Shown in pieces: positions 1 to 7,778 of a DNA stretch of 9,828 nucleotides (its first letter is position 1; every line of letters begins with the position of its first letter). The position numbers were made by a program, and so were the translations under genes. Under the pieces are notes generated by a model. The model was given only the letters and a program-made list of their open reading frames with translations, did no database searches and was not told the origin of the DNA. Location of the stretch: positions 1 through 9,828 of the forward strand of contig JBJXFY010000199.1 of NCBI GenBank assembly GCA_046155815.1, read 5' to 3'. The stretch is from JBJXFY01 sp046155815. GTDB taxonomy: Bacteria > Verrucomicrobiota > Verrucomicrobiia > Limisphaerales > CAIMTB01.

Positions 1-55
1 CCCATTTTTCTGCATCCAAATCCCTGCCACCGCCGGATGATCAGTTGACGCCCGC

Positions 56-676
56 GTGTCCGCTCCCCGCTTCACTTTCCCCGCCCTGCCCCCGGCACCG
101 GCGGAAGCTCCCCCGGCCTGCGGGTCGGAGGACGCCGCGCTGCTGGCGCAGGTCGCCGCCGGCCAGACCGACGCGTTGAAACTTCTTTATGACCGCCGCG
201 CCGGAGTCCTGTTTGCCCTCCTGGTCCGCATCCTGGAAAACGACGGCGAGGCGGCCGAGGTGCTGCAGGAAACCTTCGTCGCCATCTGGCAGCGGGCGGG
301 GCGCTTCGATGCCGACCGTTCCGCCCCGCTCACCTGGATGGTGATGCTGGCCCGCGGCCTCGCGCTCGACCGCCGCCGGGCACGGGAGCGCCGCCGCGGC
401 TGGATCGGCGCCTACGAGGCCGAGGTGGCCTCGCTCGAGGTCGAAACCCGGACCGGCTTTGCCGACCTGGCCGACCGCGAGTCCCGCCGGCAGGTGGCGG
501 ACGCGCTCGGGCGCCTGCCCGAGGAACAGCGCCACGCCCTCGAACTCGCCTTCTTCCGCGGCTGGACCCACGAGGACATCGCCCGCGCCACCGGCACGCC
601 GCTCGGCACCATCAAGGCCCGCATTCGCCGCGGGCTGGGCGCGCTGCGCCATCATCTCAGGAACTTCCATGACTGA
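56..676 (+). CDS. ECF-type RNA polymerase sigma factor (sigma-70 family)
   Basis: This 206-residue protein would direct RNA polymerase to a specific promoter set and be held inactive by the anti-sigma factor encoded next. Residues about 25-112 match sigma region 2: the LQETFVAIW segment (70-78), the promoter-melting stretch SAPLTWMVMLARGLALDRRR (89-108), then a basic tail. Residues about 145-200 match region 4: LPEEQRHALELAFFRGWTHEDIA leads into the helix-turn-helix at about 171-195 (TGTPLGTIKARIRRGL). No region 1.1 or 3 is present, which defines the ECF class. GTG at 56 is the first start after an in-frame stop at 38-40; no ribosome binding site is evident. About 20 Pro/Ala-rich residues precede region 2, so the true start could be internal. 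The layout resembles SigK/RskA-type pairs, but the ECF subgroup cannot be assigned by eye. Family assignment is firm; the regulon is unknown. Confidence 0.93.
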   Translation: MSAPRFTFPALPPAPAEAPPACGSEDAALLAQVAAGQTDALKLLYDRRAGVLFALLVRILENDGEAAEVLQETFVAIWQRAGRFDADRSAPLTWMVMLARGLALDRRRARERRRGWIGAYEAEVASLEVETRTGFADLADRESRRQVADALGRLPEEQRHALELAFFRGWTHEDIARATGTPLGTIKARIRRGLGALRHHLRNFHD

Positions 677-1817
677 TCGCGAAACCCTCCTTGAAGCCGC
701 CGCCCTCGGTGCGCTGGACGCGCTGTCCCCGGCGGATCGCCGGACGCTGGAGGCCGCCCTTGATGCCGCACCCGATGTGGCGGACGAGGCCCGGCGGCTC
801 GCCGACGCCGCGGCCCTGCTGGCCTTGGCCGCACCGCCGCAGCCGTTGCCCACCGCCGCCTGGGCGCGCATCGCCGCAGCACTGCCAACCCGGGCCCCGG
901 CTGCGCGCGTCATTCCCTTCCCGCCGATCCTGCGCGCTTGGGCCAGAAGCGGCTGGGCGGTGGCCGCCGGCCTCGCCCTTGGCTGGGCCGCACACTGGTG
1001 GTGGTCCGGTCCTCCCGCCGAAAGCCTGTGGCAAGAACAGACCGCGTCCATCCGCGAAGGTCCGTCCACCGACGGCCTTCCCACGGCCGCTTCCACGATT
1101 CCCGATCCCGCCCCAACCGCCCCCCCCGCCTCGCAGGCCGGCCGACCCGCCGCACTGCCGCCCTCCCCCGGCCGGGACACCGGGACGCTGATGGAGTCCC
1201 GCCGACTGCAGGCCGAAGTCCGTCTCCTCTCCTCAAGGATCGCCGAGCTCACCCGGCAGCTGGAGGAGGAAGCCATCCTGCCCCCGGCCACGACGCCGTT
1301 GCACGTCTTCCAGCTCAGCCTGACCAATGGCGCGGACAACGGCGGCCTGCTGGTGCTGCGCCCGCAGCGGAACGCGGCCACGGATCCCAGGTCCGACGCC
1401 GGGAGCACGGCCCGGCTCACCGAGGCGCTCGCGCTCGCCGTGGCGGGGGCGGCCACCAAGGCGGAGGACGCGGCTGATGCTGAACGCGGCCCACTGTTTG
1501 CCTCCGATTCGCCGGTGTCCGTGGTGGGCCTCGTCTCCCCCGAGACCGGCAAGGGTGCGGTGGTGGTCCACTTCGAGGATGACGCCGGCGTGCCCGCCGG
1601 CTCCACCATCACCCTGTCGCAGGCCGGCGGCTCCGGCGCGCCGGTGGCCGTGCTTGCCAGCGGGCCTTCCGCCGGCTCCACCTTCGTGATGCCGTTTGAC
1701 ACTGCGGCCGGCGCCTCGTTGACCGGTTCCGGGGCCGGCGGCTTTATCCTGTCCATCGTGCCGCCGGCGAATCCCCCGCCTCCGACGCGTCCCCCCGGAG
1801 AGACGCCCCTGCCCTAG
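669..1817 (+). CDS. Membrane-anchored anti-sigma factor, RskA-like architecture
   Basis: This 382-residue protein probably binds and inhibits the preceding sigma factor. ATG 669 was chosen because it lies 8 bases inside the sigma gene and has AGGAA five bases upstream (659-663), the only convincing ribosome binding site in the window; the overlap implies translational coupling. Residues 1-75 are a helical, Ala-rich cytoplasmic domain beginning TLLEAAALGALDALSPADRR, typical of anti-sigma N-termini. It has no HxxxCxxC zinc motif, as in the RskA group. Residues about 95-112 (GWAVAAGLALGWAAHWWW) form one membrane helix. Then come a Pro/Ala/Ser-rich linker (115-172), a likely coiled coil (175-202) and a beta-rich periplasmic domain (about 210-365), ending in a Pro-rich tail. 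The periplasmic domain fits RskA only loosely (GLVSPETGKG, VPAGSTITLSQAGGSGAPV), so its ligand or sensing role is unknown. Anti-sigma role: likely from position and topology; exact family: moderate. Confidence 0.82.
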   Translation: MTDRETLLEAAALGALDALSPADRRTLEAALDAAPDVADEARRLADAAALLALAAPPQPLPTAAWARIAAALPTRAPAARVIPFPPILRAWARSGWAVAAGLALGWAAHWWWSGPPAESLWQEQTASIREGPSTDGLPTAASTIPDPAPTAPPASQAGRPAALPPSPGRDTGTLMESRRLQAEVRLLSSRIAELTRQLEEEAILPPATTPLHVFQLSLTNGADNGGLLVLRPQRNAATDPRSDAGSTARLTEALALAVAGAATKAEDAADAERGPLFASDSPVSVVGLVSPETGKGAVVVHFEDDAGVPAGSTITLSQAGGSGAPVAVLASGPSAGSTFVMPFDTAAGASLTGSGAGGFILSIVPPANPPPPTRPPGETPLP

Positions 1818-1836
1818 CCCCAACTCCCCACACCCC

Positions 1837-4800
1837 ATGTCGAACCCTGTCTTCATCCGCGCCGGATTCCTGTCGGCCATCCTGGGCCTGGCGGCCGCCG
1901 CCCTGCCCGCCCCGGCCGCGCCCACGCCGCGCATCCAATCCATCCGGGCCGAGGACGCCTCGCTGGTGATCGCCGCCGAAGTGCCCGCCTACGCCCGGCG
2001 GCTGCTGCTCGAAGGTTCCTCGCGCGGCGACCTGCGCGGCTGGGTGCCGCGGGCCTCGCTCACCGTCGAGCCGGGCGCGACCCAGGCCGTCTTCCGCCTG
2101 CCGCGCACGCTGGCGATGGAGATGTTCCGCGTCCGCGGGGACGACGTGCTGCCGCTGAATCCGTCCCTGTTCCGGGGCACCAACCGCTTCGCCGGCCGGG
2201 TCGTCGGCGAAGGCACGCCCGGGCAGATCGCCAGCGGCAGCTTCGACCGCGTCGTCGGCTTCGAGTCGCTCGGCCGCCTGAACGGCGACGCCGCCGGCGC
2301 CCCTGCCTCCGACGCCGCGCTCCGTCCCGTGCAGGAGTCCGACATCTGGCGCGTCCACGGTGACCGGCTCTACTTCTTCAATCCGCACCGCGGCCTGCAG
2401 GTCATGGACATCTCGGACACTGGTGCGCCGGACCTCCTCGCCACGCTCCCGCTCGCCGGCGCCGGCGAGCAGATGTACCTGCTGGGCGGAGACCACGTCG
2501 TGCTCCTGCTCCGGCCGCCCTGCCGTGCGTGGGGCGTCGAGGCGGAAAGCGCCGTGGTGATCGTGGACGTGCGCGGCGACCGCGCCGTGGAGGTCGCCCG
2601 CGTGCCGGTGCCCGGACAGATTGTCGAGAGCCGCCTCGTCGGCTCCGCCCTGTACCTGGCCACGCAGGCCTACCGCCCGAGGCCAAGCGACGGCAGCTGG
2701 GAGAACTTTCTCAGCGTCCAGCCGCTGGACCTTGCCGATCCCGCCCGGCCCGTCGTGCGGCCCGGCCTCGAGTATTCCGGCTGGCCCACGGCGCTGCAGG
2801 CCACGGCGGACCTCCTGCTGGTCGCGGAACAGGCGGCGCATGACCAGACGCGCGTGCGCGTGCTCGACATCTCCGACCCGCAGGGCGCGGTGACGGAGCG
2901 CACCGCGCTGCCCGTGCCCGGCCGCGTGGCGGACAAGTTCAAGCTGCACGCCCGCGACGGCATCGTGACCGTCATCGCCGAAACCTGGCAGCCGGCGCGG
3001 GCCACCGTGCTACGGACCTTCGGGCTGCGGCCTGGCACCGGCCACGACGCGCTCGGGTCGCTCGAGGTGGGCCGCGGGGAATCGCTGTTCGGCACGCGCT
3101 TCGACGGCAACCGCGCGTACATCGTGACGTTCCTGCGCGTGGACCCGCTGTGGATCATTGATCTCTCGGACCCGGCCCGGCCACGGGTGGCGGGCGAACT
3201 GGAGATCCCGGGCTGGTCGAACTACCTGCATCCGCTCGGCGACCGCCTGCTGACCGTGGGCATTGATGACGCCAACGGCTGGCGGGCCGCGGTGCAGTTG
3301 TTCGATGTGAGCGACCCGTCCAAGCCGGCGCTGCTCGGCAAGGTGCCGCTGGGCGAGGGCTGGTCGTACTCCGAGGCGAACTCGGATGAGAAGGCGCTCG
3401 GCGTCTTTCCCGACGAGGGCCTGGTGCTGCTGCCGTTTTCGAGCAGCCGGAACCAGGGCGTGCAGCTCATTGACCTGGGCCGCGATTCGCTCACGGCCCG
3501 CGGTGTCATCGCCGGCGGAAGCGTCGTGCCCCGGCGCTCGACGCTGCATCGGAACCGCGTGCTCGCCATCTCGCCGCGGGAGCTGGTGTCCGTGAACGTC
3601 GCCAACCGCAGCGAGCCGCAGGTGCAGGCCCGGCTCGAGCTGGCCTATCCGGTGGACCGCGTGCTGCTGGCGGGCGGATTCCTGCTTGAGTTTTCCGGCC
3701 CGGAACTGCGCGTGCGCACCGCCACCGAAGGCAGCCCGGTGCTGAACCAGATCCTGCTCGGCGAGGAGCCGGTCCTCGGCGCGCTGGTCCGGTCCAACCG
3801 CCTGCACCTGCTCCAGGGACATGGGCAACAGGTGCACTGGAACTGGAGCGAGAGTCCTCCGCAGTGGCTTGCCGCAACCAACACGGGCCGGCTCCAGCAC
3901 AGCGTCTATGACCTGGCGTCCCTCCCTTCCGTGAGCCTGCGGGGCCGGGCCGAAGCCGGAACTGAAGGGCAGTTTTCCGCGGGCTTCGAGGCGCTCGAGC
4001 CCCTGCCCGGCCTGCTCGTCTGGGCCGGCGAGAGCCCGGGGCACTACGGCTGGCCGTACGGCCCGATCTTTACGGCGGACTTCCTTCCCGTGGTCCGCCC
4101 GGCGGGCGGGATGATGGTGGGTGACGCGTCTTTCGGCATCGGCTGGCTTCCCTTCTGGGGCGGCCATGGCGGGCAGAAGTGGCACCTCGCGGTGGACGTG
4201 CAGGACGAGGCTCAGCCGGCCTTCAGGTCGCAGGTCACGTCCACGAACCAAACCTTGGAAGCCTCGAAGAGTTTTCGGCCCGCGCCCGGCCTGCTGTACT
4301 TCAGCACGGGTGACCAGGAATCGGAGCTCATCGGGACCAACACCTGGGTTTCGTGGCACATCGAGGCGACTCTGCTCACCAACACCTTCTGGCGAACCAA
4401 CATCTCGTGGACGCCGGTCCTGGTGACCACCACCAACCGCACGCTGCACGGCGAGCCCGTGCCCGCCGTTCGCGTCCGCCTCCCCGCCGCCACCGCCGCC
4501 ACCGCCGGCTACGCGCACAGCCTGGTGCTTGCATCCGACGGCGCCGCGCTCGCCTGGGGCCTGAACGACGACGGGCAGTTGGGCGACGTCCGGCATCCGT
4601 CCGGAAGTGTTCCGTACCGTGTGGCCGGTGACTCGCCCTTCACGCAGCTCGCCGCCGGCACCGCGCTCAGCCTGGCCCGTGACGCCGCGGGCCATGTCTG
4701 GCAGTGGGGCCGCGACTGGTACCTGCCGCTGCCCCCGGGCCCGGGACAGACCGCACCGCCCGTGCCGCCGGCGAATTCGCCCTCACGCGTCGGCGGCCTC

Positions 4801-6231
4801 GACGACGTCGTGGCCGTGACGGCCGGGCATCATTTCCAAGCCGCGCTCCGGCGCGGCGTGGTCTGGACCTGGGGCCGCAATCACCGCGGCCAGTTGGGCA
4901 CGGGCGGCTCCAGTGACCGCGATGAACCTTGGGCCGTGGCCGGCCTGCCCTCCGTGCTGGCGGTGTCCGCCGGCGGCTATCACGCGCTGGCGCTGACGGC
5001 CGCCGGCGAGGTCTGGGGTTGGGGTTGGAATGCCGACGGGCAGGTAATCCCGCACGGCGTGGCGATGGTGGAATCGCCGGTCCTCGTTCCCCTCGCCGGA
5101 CGCGCCCTCGCGGTGGTTGCCGGTGGGCGGCATTCCGCGGCGCTGCTCGAGGATGGGTCCGTGGCCACCTGGGGTGACGGACAGGCGACCCGAACGGATT
5201 CCGGCCCAATGCCGGATGCCGGACGCGTGCCCGGCCTTCCGGCGGTGACACGGATCTCGGCGGGCGGCCAGCACACGCTGGCGCTGACGGGGGATGGCCG
5301 CGCCTTCCTGGTCGGTTCGTTCCCCGGTCCGAACGGCGGCATGGCTCGGGAACTTGTGGGCCTGCCGCCGCTGCGGGACGTCGCTTCCGGGCGCAACCAC
5401 GCGCTGGCCCTCGCGCAGGACGGCAGCGTGGTCGCCCTCGGCGAGTCCGCCGGCGGACGCCTGGGCGAAGGCGAGCCGCTGACGGTGGCGGCCAATTTCT
5501 GGCTGACCAACGTGTTCACGTGGACCGAGTGGCAGCCGCGCGAAACCGTCGAGCTGGTCACCGAGGTTCAGCCGCTCCATCGGCAGGTCGCCACGACCAA
5601 CCACACGCCCATCCTGCGTTGGTTCGTCAAGCACCATCTTCAGGTGCTGGACTACCGCGAGGGGGCGGACGATCCCCTGGCCCGCCCGCCCGTTGAGCTG
5701 CCCGGCCGCCTCGCCGGCGCCACGCTCGAAGGCCAGGTGCTTTTCGCCACGGCCGAACGCAGCGGCGGCACAACCAACGTGACCCATGAGTCGGTAGCCT
5801 ACGCCCTCGCCTATGATGAAGTCAGCGCCTTCCTCATGGACACCATCCCGTTGGCGAACCTGTCCCAAGGAGAGTCCGCGCTCACCCTGGGACATGACGG
5901 ACGCCTGCTCATCGCCCGCGGCAAGGCCACCGACGGCGAAGCCGGCGGGCTGGAAAGCTGGTCGGTCGGTGATGACGGGAAGTTCCTGCGCACCGCCGCC
6001 GTCCCGCTGGCGGCGCGGCCGTCCGAACTCCACGCCTACGGCCCGCTCGGCCTCGTGCGCACTCCGGGCGGCATTTCGCTGCTGGACCTTCGCCCGAAGG
6101 CCCCGCGCGTGATCCGCCAGGCCACGGACGCGAGCTGCAGCTTCTACCTGCTGCAACGCGGCGACGGCTCGCTGACCGACGGGGCCTGGCTGCCCGCAAG
6201 CGAGATCGGGGCAATCCACCTCGCGCCCTAG
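1837..6231 (+). CDS. Giant secreted double beta-propeller protein (Beta_propel/LVIVD-like with inserted RCC1 repeats)
   Basis: This 1464-residue exported protein has no known catalytic motif and is probably a binding or scaffold protein. ATG 1837 starts 19 bases after the anti-sigma stop, so it is probably co-transcribed; no ribosome binding site is visible. A signal peptide spans about 1-28 (hydrophobic core AILGLAAAALPAPAAP). Residues about 35-100 resemble the small beta-domain common in Verrucomicrobiota secreted proteins (LLLEGSS...GWVP...MFRVRG). Residues about 168-830 carry LVIVD-like blades with repeated xVxDISDPxxP units, for example GLQVMDISDTGAP (186), RVLDISDPQG (341), WIIDLSDPARP (439) and LFDVSDPSKP (488). 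This matches Beta_propel-type proteins (PF09826-like). Residues 889-1212 are seven RCC1 units. After 1260 the first fold resumes (HHLQVLDYREGADDP...VELPGRLAG). No PEP-CTERM, LPXTG or other anchor is seen at the C-terminus, which ends IHLAP, so the protein is free or held by partners. The ligand is unknown. Confidence 0.85.
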   Translation: MSNPVFIRAGFLSAILGLAAAALPAPAAPTPRIQSIRAEDASLVIAAEVPAYARRLLLEGSSRGDLRGWVPRASLTVEPGATQAVFRLPRTLAMEMFRVRGDDVLPLNPSLFRGTNRFAGRVVGEGTPGQIASGSFDRVVGFESLGRLNGDAAGAPASDAALRPVQESDIWRVHGDRLYFFNPHRGLQVMDISDTGAPDLLATLPLAGAGEQMYLLGGDHVVLLLRPPCRAWGVEAESAVVIVDVRGDRAVEVARVPVPGQIVESRLVGSALYLATQAYRPRPSDGSWENFLSVQPLDLADPARPVVRPGLEYSGWPTALQATADLLLVAEQAAHDQTRVRVLDISDPQGAVTERTALPVPGRVADKFKLHARDGIVTVIAETWQPARATVLRTFGLRPGTGHDALGSLEVGRGESLFGTRFDGNRAYIVTFLRVDPLWIIDLSDPARPRVAGELEIPGWSNYLHPLGDRLLTVGIDDANGWRAAVQLFDVSDPSKPALLGKVPLGEGWSYSEANSDEKALGVFPDEGLVLLPFSSSRNQGVQLIDLGRDSLTARGVIAGGSVVPRRSTLHRNRVLAISPRELVSVNVANRSEPQVQARLELAYPVDRVLLAGGFLLEFSGPELRVRTATEGSPVLNQILLGEEPVLGALVRSNRLHLLQGHGQQVHWNWSESPPQWLAATNTGRLQHSVYDLASLPSVSLRGRAEAGTEGQFSAGFEALEPLPGLLVWAGESPGHYGWPYGPIFTADFLPVVRPAGGMMVGDASFGIGWLPFWGGHGGQKWHLAVDVQDEAQPAFRSQVTSTNQTLEASKSFRPAPGLLYFSTGDQESELIGTNTWVSWHIEATLLTNTFWRTNISWTPVLVTTTNRTLHGEPVPAVRVRLPAATAATAGYAHSLVLASDGAALAWGLNDDGQLGDVRHPSGSVPYRVAGDSPFTQLAAGTALSLARDAAGHVWQWGRDWYLPLPPGPGQTAPPVPPANSPSRVGGLDDVVAVTAGHHFQAALRRGVVWTWGRNHRGQLGTGGSSDRDEPWAVAGLPSVLAVSAGGYHALALTAAGEVWGWGWNADGQVIPHGVAMVESPVLVPLAGRALAVVAGGRHSAALLEDGSVATWGDGQATRTDSGPMPDAGRVPGLPAVTRISAGGQHTLALTGDGRAFLVGSFPGPNGGMARELVGLPPLRDVASGRNHALALAQDGSVVALGESAGGRLGEGEPLTVAANFWLTNVFTWTEWQPRETVELVTEVQPLHRQVATTNHTPILRWFVKHHLQVLDYREGADDPLARPPVELPGRLAGATLEGQVLFATAERSGGTTNVTHESVAYALAYDEVSAFLMDTIPLANLSQGESALTLGHDGRLLIARGKATDGEAGGLESWSVGDDGKFLRTAAVPLAARPSELHAYGPLGLVRTPGGISLLDLRPKAPRVIRQATDASCSFYLLQRGDGSLTDGAWLPASEIGAIHLAP
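4501..5472 (+). repeat. Seven RCC1-type propeller repeats within the large secreted protein
   Basis: Seven units with the RCC1 signature AGxxHxLAL, usually followed by xxDGxVxxWG, start at residues 889 (AGYAHSLVL), 940 (AGTALSLAR), 996 (AGHHFQAAL), 1045 (AGGYHALAL), 1095 (AGGRHSAAL), 1142 (AGGQHTLAL) and 1184 (SGRNHALAL). Spacing is 51, 56, 49, 50, 47 and 42 residues, typical for RCC1. Seven units are enough for one closed seven-bladed propeller. Blades 1 and 3 keep the classic WGxNxxGQLG turn (WGLNDDGQLG, WGRNHRGQLG). Blade 4 is close (WGWNADGQV). Blade 2 has a Pro-rich loop instead, and blades 5 and 6 have lost the GQLG turn. RCC1 folds are known as protein-protein or protein-nucleotide interaction platforms; bacterial secreted versions have no assigned ligand. 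Confidence 0.9.
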
Positions 6232-6341
6232 CCATGGTCCGCGCCAGGGCGGCGGGCAGGCTCCCTGGAACCGGCGACATTCCCGCCGGGCCTCGGGGTT
6301 GAACTCCCCGTCGTTCCCCCTACGCTGGCCCGGCTTCCGCC
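6232..6341 (+). promoter_or_regulatory. Inter-operon spacer with three GC hairpins and a weak promoter-like pair
   Basis: This 110-base gap separates the sigma/propeller operon from the lipoprotein operon. Three inverted repeats follow one another: CCAGGG/CCCTGG (6244-6249 with 6263-6268), CCGGCG/CGCCGG (6271-6276 with 6284-6289) and CGGGG/CCCCG (6294-6298 with 6306-6310). None is followed by a T-run, so they are not canonical intrinsic terminators, although they may weaken read-through. A weak sigma-70-like pair, TTGAAC (6299-6304) and TACGCT (6321-6326) with a 16-base spacer, lies just ahead of the GTG at 6342. It would leave an almost leaderless message. The promoter reading is a guess. 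Confidence 0.3.
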
Positions 6342-7778
6342 GTGACTTGGACGCATCAAGATCCCGCGCTTCCCGCGACTTCTCCCGGGTGGACGCGGCT
6401 TTTCGCCACGCTGGTGCTCGCGCTGCTTGCCTCCGGCTGCACTCATTACCAGCGGCAGAGCGAGGGCTTCCGCGCCCAATGGCGGGCCGGCCAGGCCACC
6501 GAGGTGGCGCGCGGGCTGACCACCAAGGCGGACAAGGAGGCCGGCGGCCGCGACGCCGTGCTCTGGCGGCTCGAGCAGGCCACGGCGCTGAGGGCCGCCG
6601 GCGAATGGGAGCGCAGCACCGCCGCCTTCGCCGACGCCGACCGGCGCATGGTTGAATTCGAGGCGAAGTCCAGCGTCCGGGTTGGACAGGAACTGCTGTC
6701 CGCCCTGAGCAATCCCGCCAACATCTCCTACGAGGGCCGGCCCTACGATAAGATCATGGCCGCCACGTACCAGGTGCTGAACCACCTCGCGCTCGGCGAC
6801 CAGGATCGCGCCCGGCCGGAAATGTTCCGCGCCTACCAGCGCCAGCAGGACGCCGTGGCCGGCAACGCCCGGCGCATCGAACGCGCCCGCGAGGAGGAGG
6901 CCGCCGCCGGCAAGACGGAGATGGTGACCGCCACGAAGAACGACCCGCGCTTCCAGCAGCAGCTCGCCGCGGCGGGTGAGCCGCTGCGTTCGCTGCAGCT
7001 TTACGCGGACTACGTGAACCCCTTCACCGTCTGGCTCGACGGCCTGTTCTTTTCGGCGAACCCGGCCGACAGCTCCGACCTCGAACGCGCCCGCAAGTCC
7101 TTCGAACGCGCCGCCAGCTACGCGCCGGGCAACCCCCACGTCCGCGCCGACCTCGCCGCCGTCGAGGCGCGCTTCCAGGGCCGCGCGCCGGAGCCGGTGA
7201 CCTACGTGATCTTCGAGACCGGCGCGGCACCCATCCGCGACCAGGTGCGGATCGACATCCCGATCATCTTCGCGGACGTGTCGTACGTCGGCGCCGCGTT
7301 CCCGCGCCTCGCGCCCCAGGGCGACTACGCCAACGCCCTCACCGTCCGCGGCGGCGGCGCGGAGACGGCGACCGCCACCGTCAGCCGGATGGACGCCGTG
7401 GTGGCGCGCGACTTCCAGGACGAGCAGCCGATCATCATTTCCCGCGCAGTCATCTCCGCCGCGTCCAAGGGCACGGCCGCCTTCTTCGCGAACCAGGCCG
7501 CCTCCAACCAGGACGACAGCCTCGGCGCGCTGGTGCGCGTGCTGACGATGGCGTATCAACTGGCCGTGAACGTGGCCGACACCCGCACCTGGACCACCCT
7601 GCCCAAGGAGTTTCAGGTCGCGCGCCTCGCGACTCCGGCCGACCGGCGACTCGGGCTCTCCGCCGGCGGCCGGGCGCCACTGGAGGTCACGCTGGCCCCC
7701 GGTGAAGTCAACGTGGTGTACGTCCGCTCGACGAGCACGGCCGCGCCGCTATTGGTCTCCCAGTTCACCCTCCGATGA
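6342..7778 (+). CDS. COG3014 family lipoprotein
   Basis: This 478-residue predicted lipoprotein belongs to the uncharacterised COG3014 family, which is commonly found beside YcfL and LpoB genes. The N-terminus has a hydrophobic stretch (FATLVLALLASGC) with lipobox LASGC and lipidated Cys33; the preceding n-region of about 20 residues is longer than usual. Residues about 40-175 look helical and TPR-like (FRAQWRAG, ALRAAGEWERS, YEGRPYDKIMAATYQVLNHLALGD, MFRAYQRQQ). The family-typical segment YVNPFTVWLDGLFF is at about 224-237, followed by another TPR-like stretch (SSDLERARKSFERAASYAPGNPHV, about 244-267). A beta-rich C-terminal half contains DTRTWTTLPKEFQVAR (about 413-428). GTG 6342 is the only reasonable start that retains the signal sequence; no ribosome binding site is seen. 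The gene overlaps ycfL by 4 bases, so it is the first gene of this operon. Its biochemical role is unknown; an envelope or peptidoglycan-related function is inferred from neighbours. Confidence 0.8.
   Translation: MTWTHQDPALPATSPGWTRLFATLVLALLASGCTHYQRQSEGFRAQWRAGQATEVARGLTTKADKEAGGRDAVLWRLEQATALRAAGEWERSTAAFADADRRMVEFEAKSSVRVGQELLSALSNPANISYEGRPYDKIMAATYQVLNHLALGDQDRARPEMFRAYQRQQDAVAGNARRIERAREEEAAAGKTEMVTATKNDPRFQQQLAAAGEPLRSLQLYADYVNPFTVWLDGLFFSANPADSSDLERARKSFERAASYAPGNPHVRADLAAVEARFQGRAPEPVTYVIFETGAAPIRDQVRIDIPIIFADVSYVGAAFPRLAPQGDYANALTVRGGGAETATATVSRMDAVVARDFQDEQPIIISRAVISAASKGTAAFFANQAASNQDDSLGALVRVLTMAYQLAVNVADTRTWTTLPKEFQVARLATPADRRLGLSAGGRAPLEVTLAPGEVNVVYVRSTSTAAPLLVSQFTLR

Noticed and set aside
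459..668. Upstream extension of the anti-sigma gene to 459
   Set aside because: The extra 70 residues are a shadow of sigma region 4. ATG 669 has a ribosome binding site and gives the usual anti-sigma N-terminus.
41..1756. A 571-residue open frame on the minus strand opposite the sigma/anti-sigma genes
   Set aside because: Low-complexity Ala/Arg/Gly/Ser composition without domains, as expected for an antisense frame in high-GC DNA. The plus strand encodes recognisable proteins.
3010..6219. Long minus-strand frames (3010-4695 and 4783-6219) opposite the propeller gene
   Set aside because: Arg/Gly/His-rich shadow translations with no signal peptide, motif or start context; the + strand has clear repeats and domains over the same bases.
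6267..6312. GGAACC (6267-6272) as an ECF -35 element with CGTC (6309-6312) as -10
   Set aside because: The spacing of 36 bases is about twice what ECF promoters use, and GGAACC forms part of hairpin arms.
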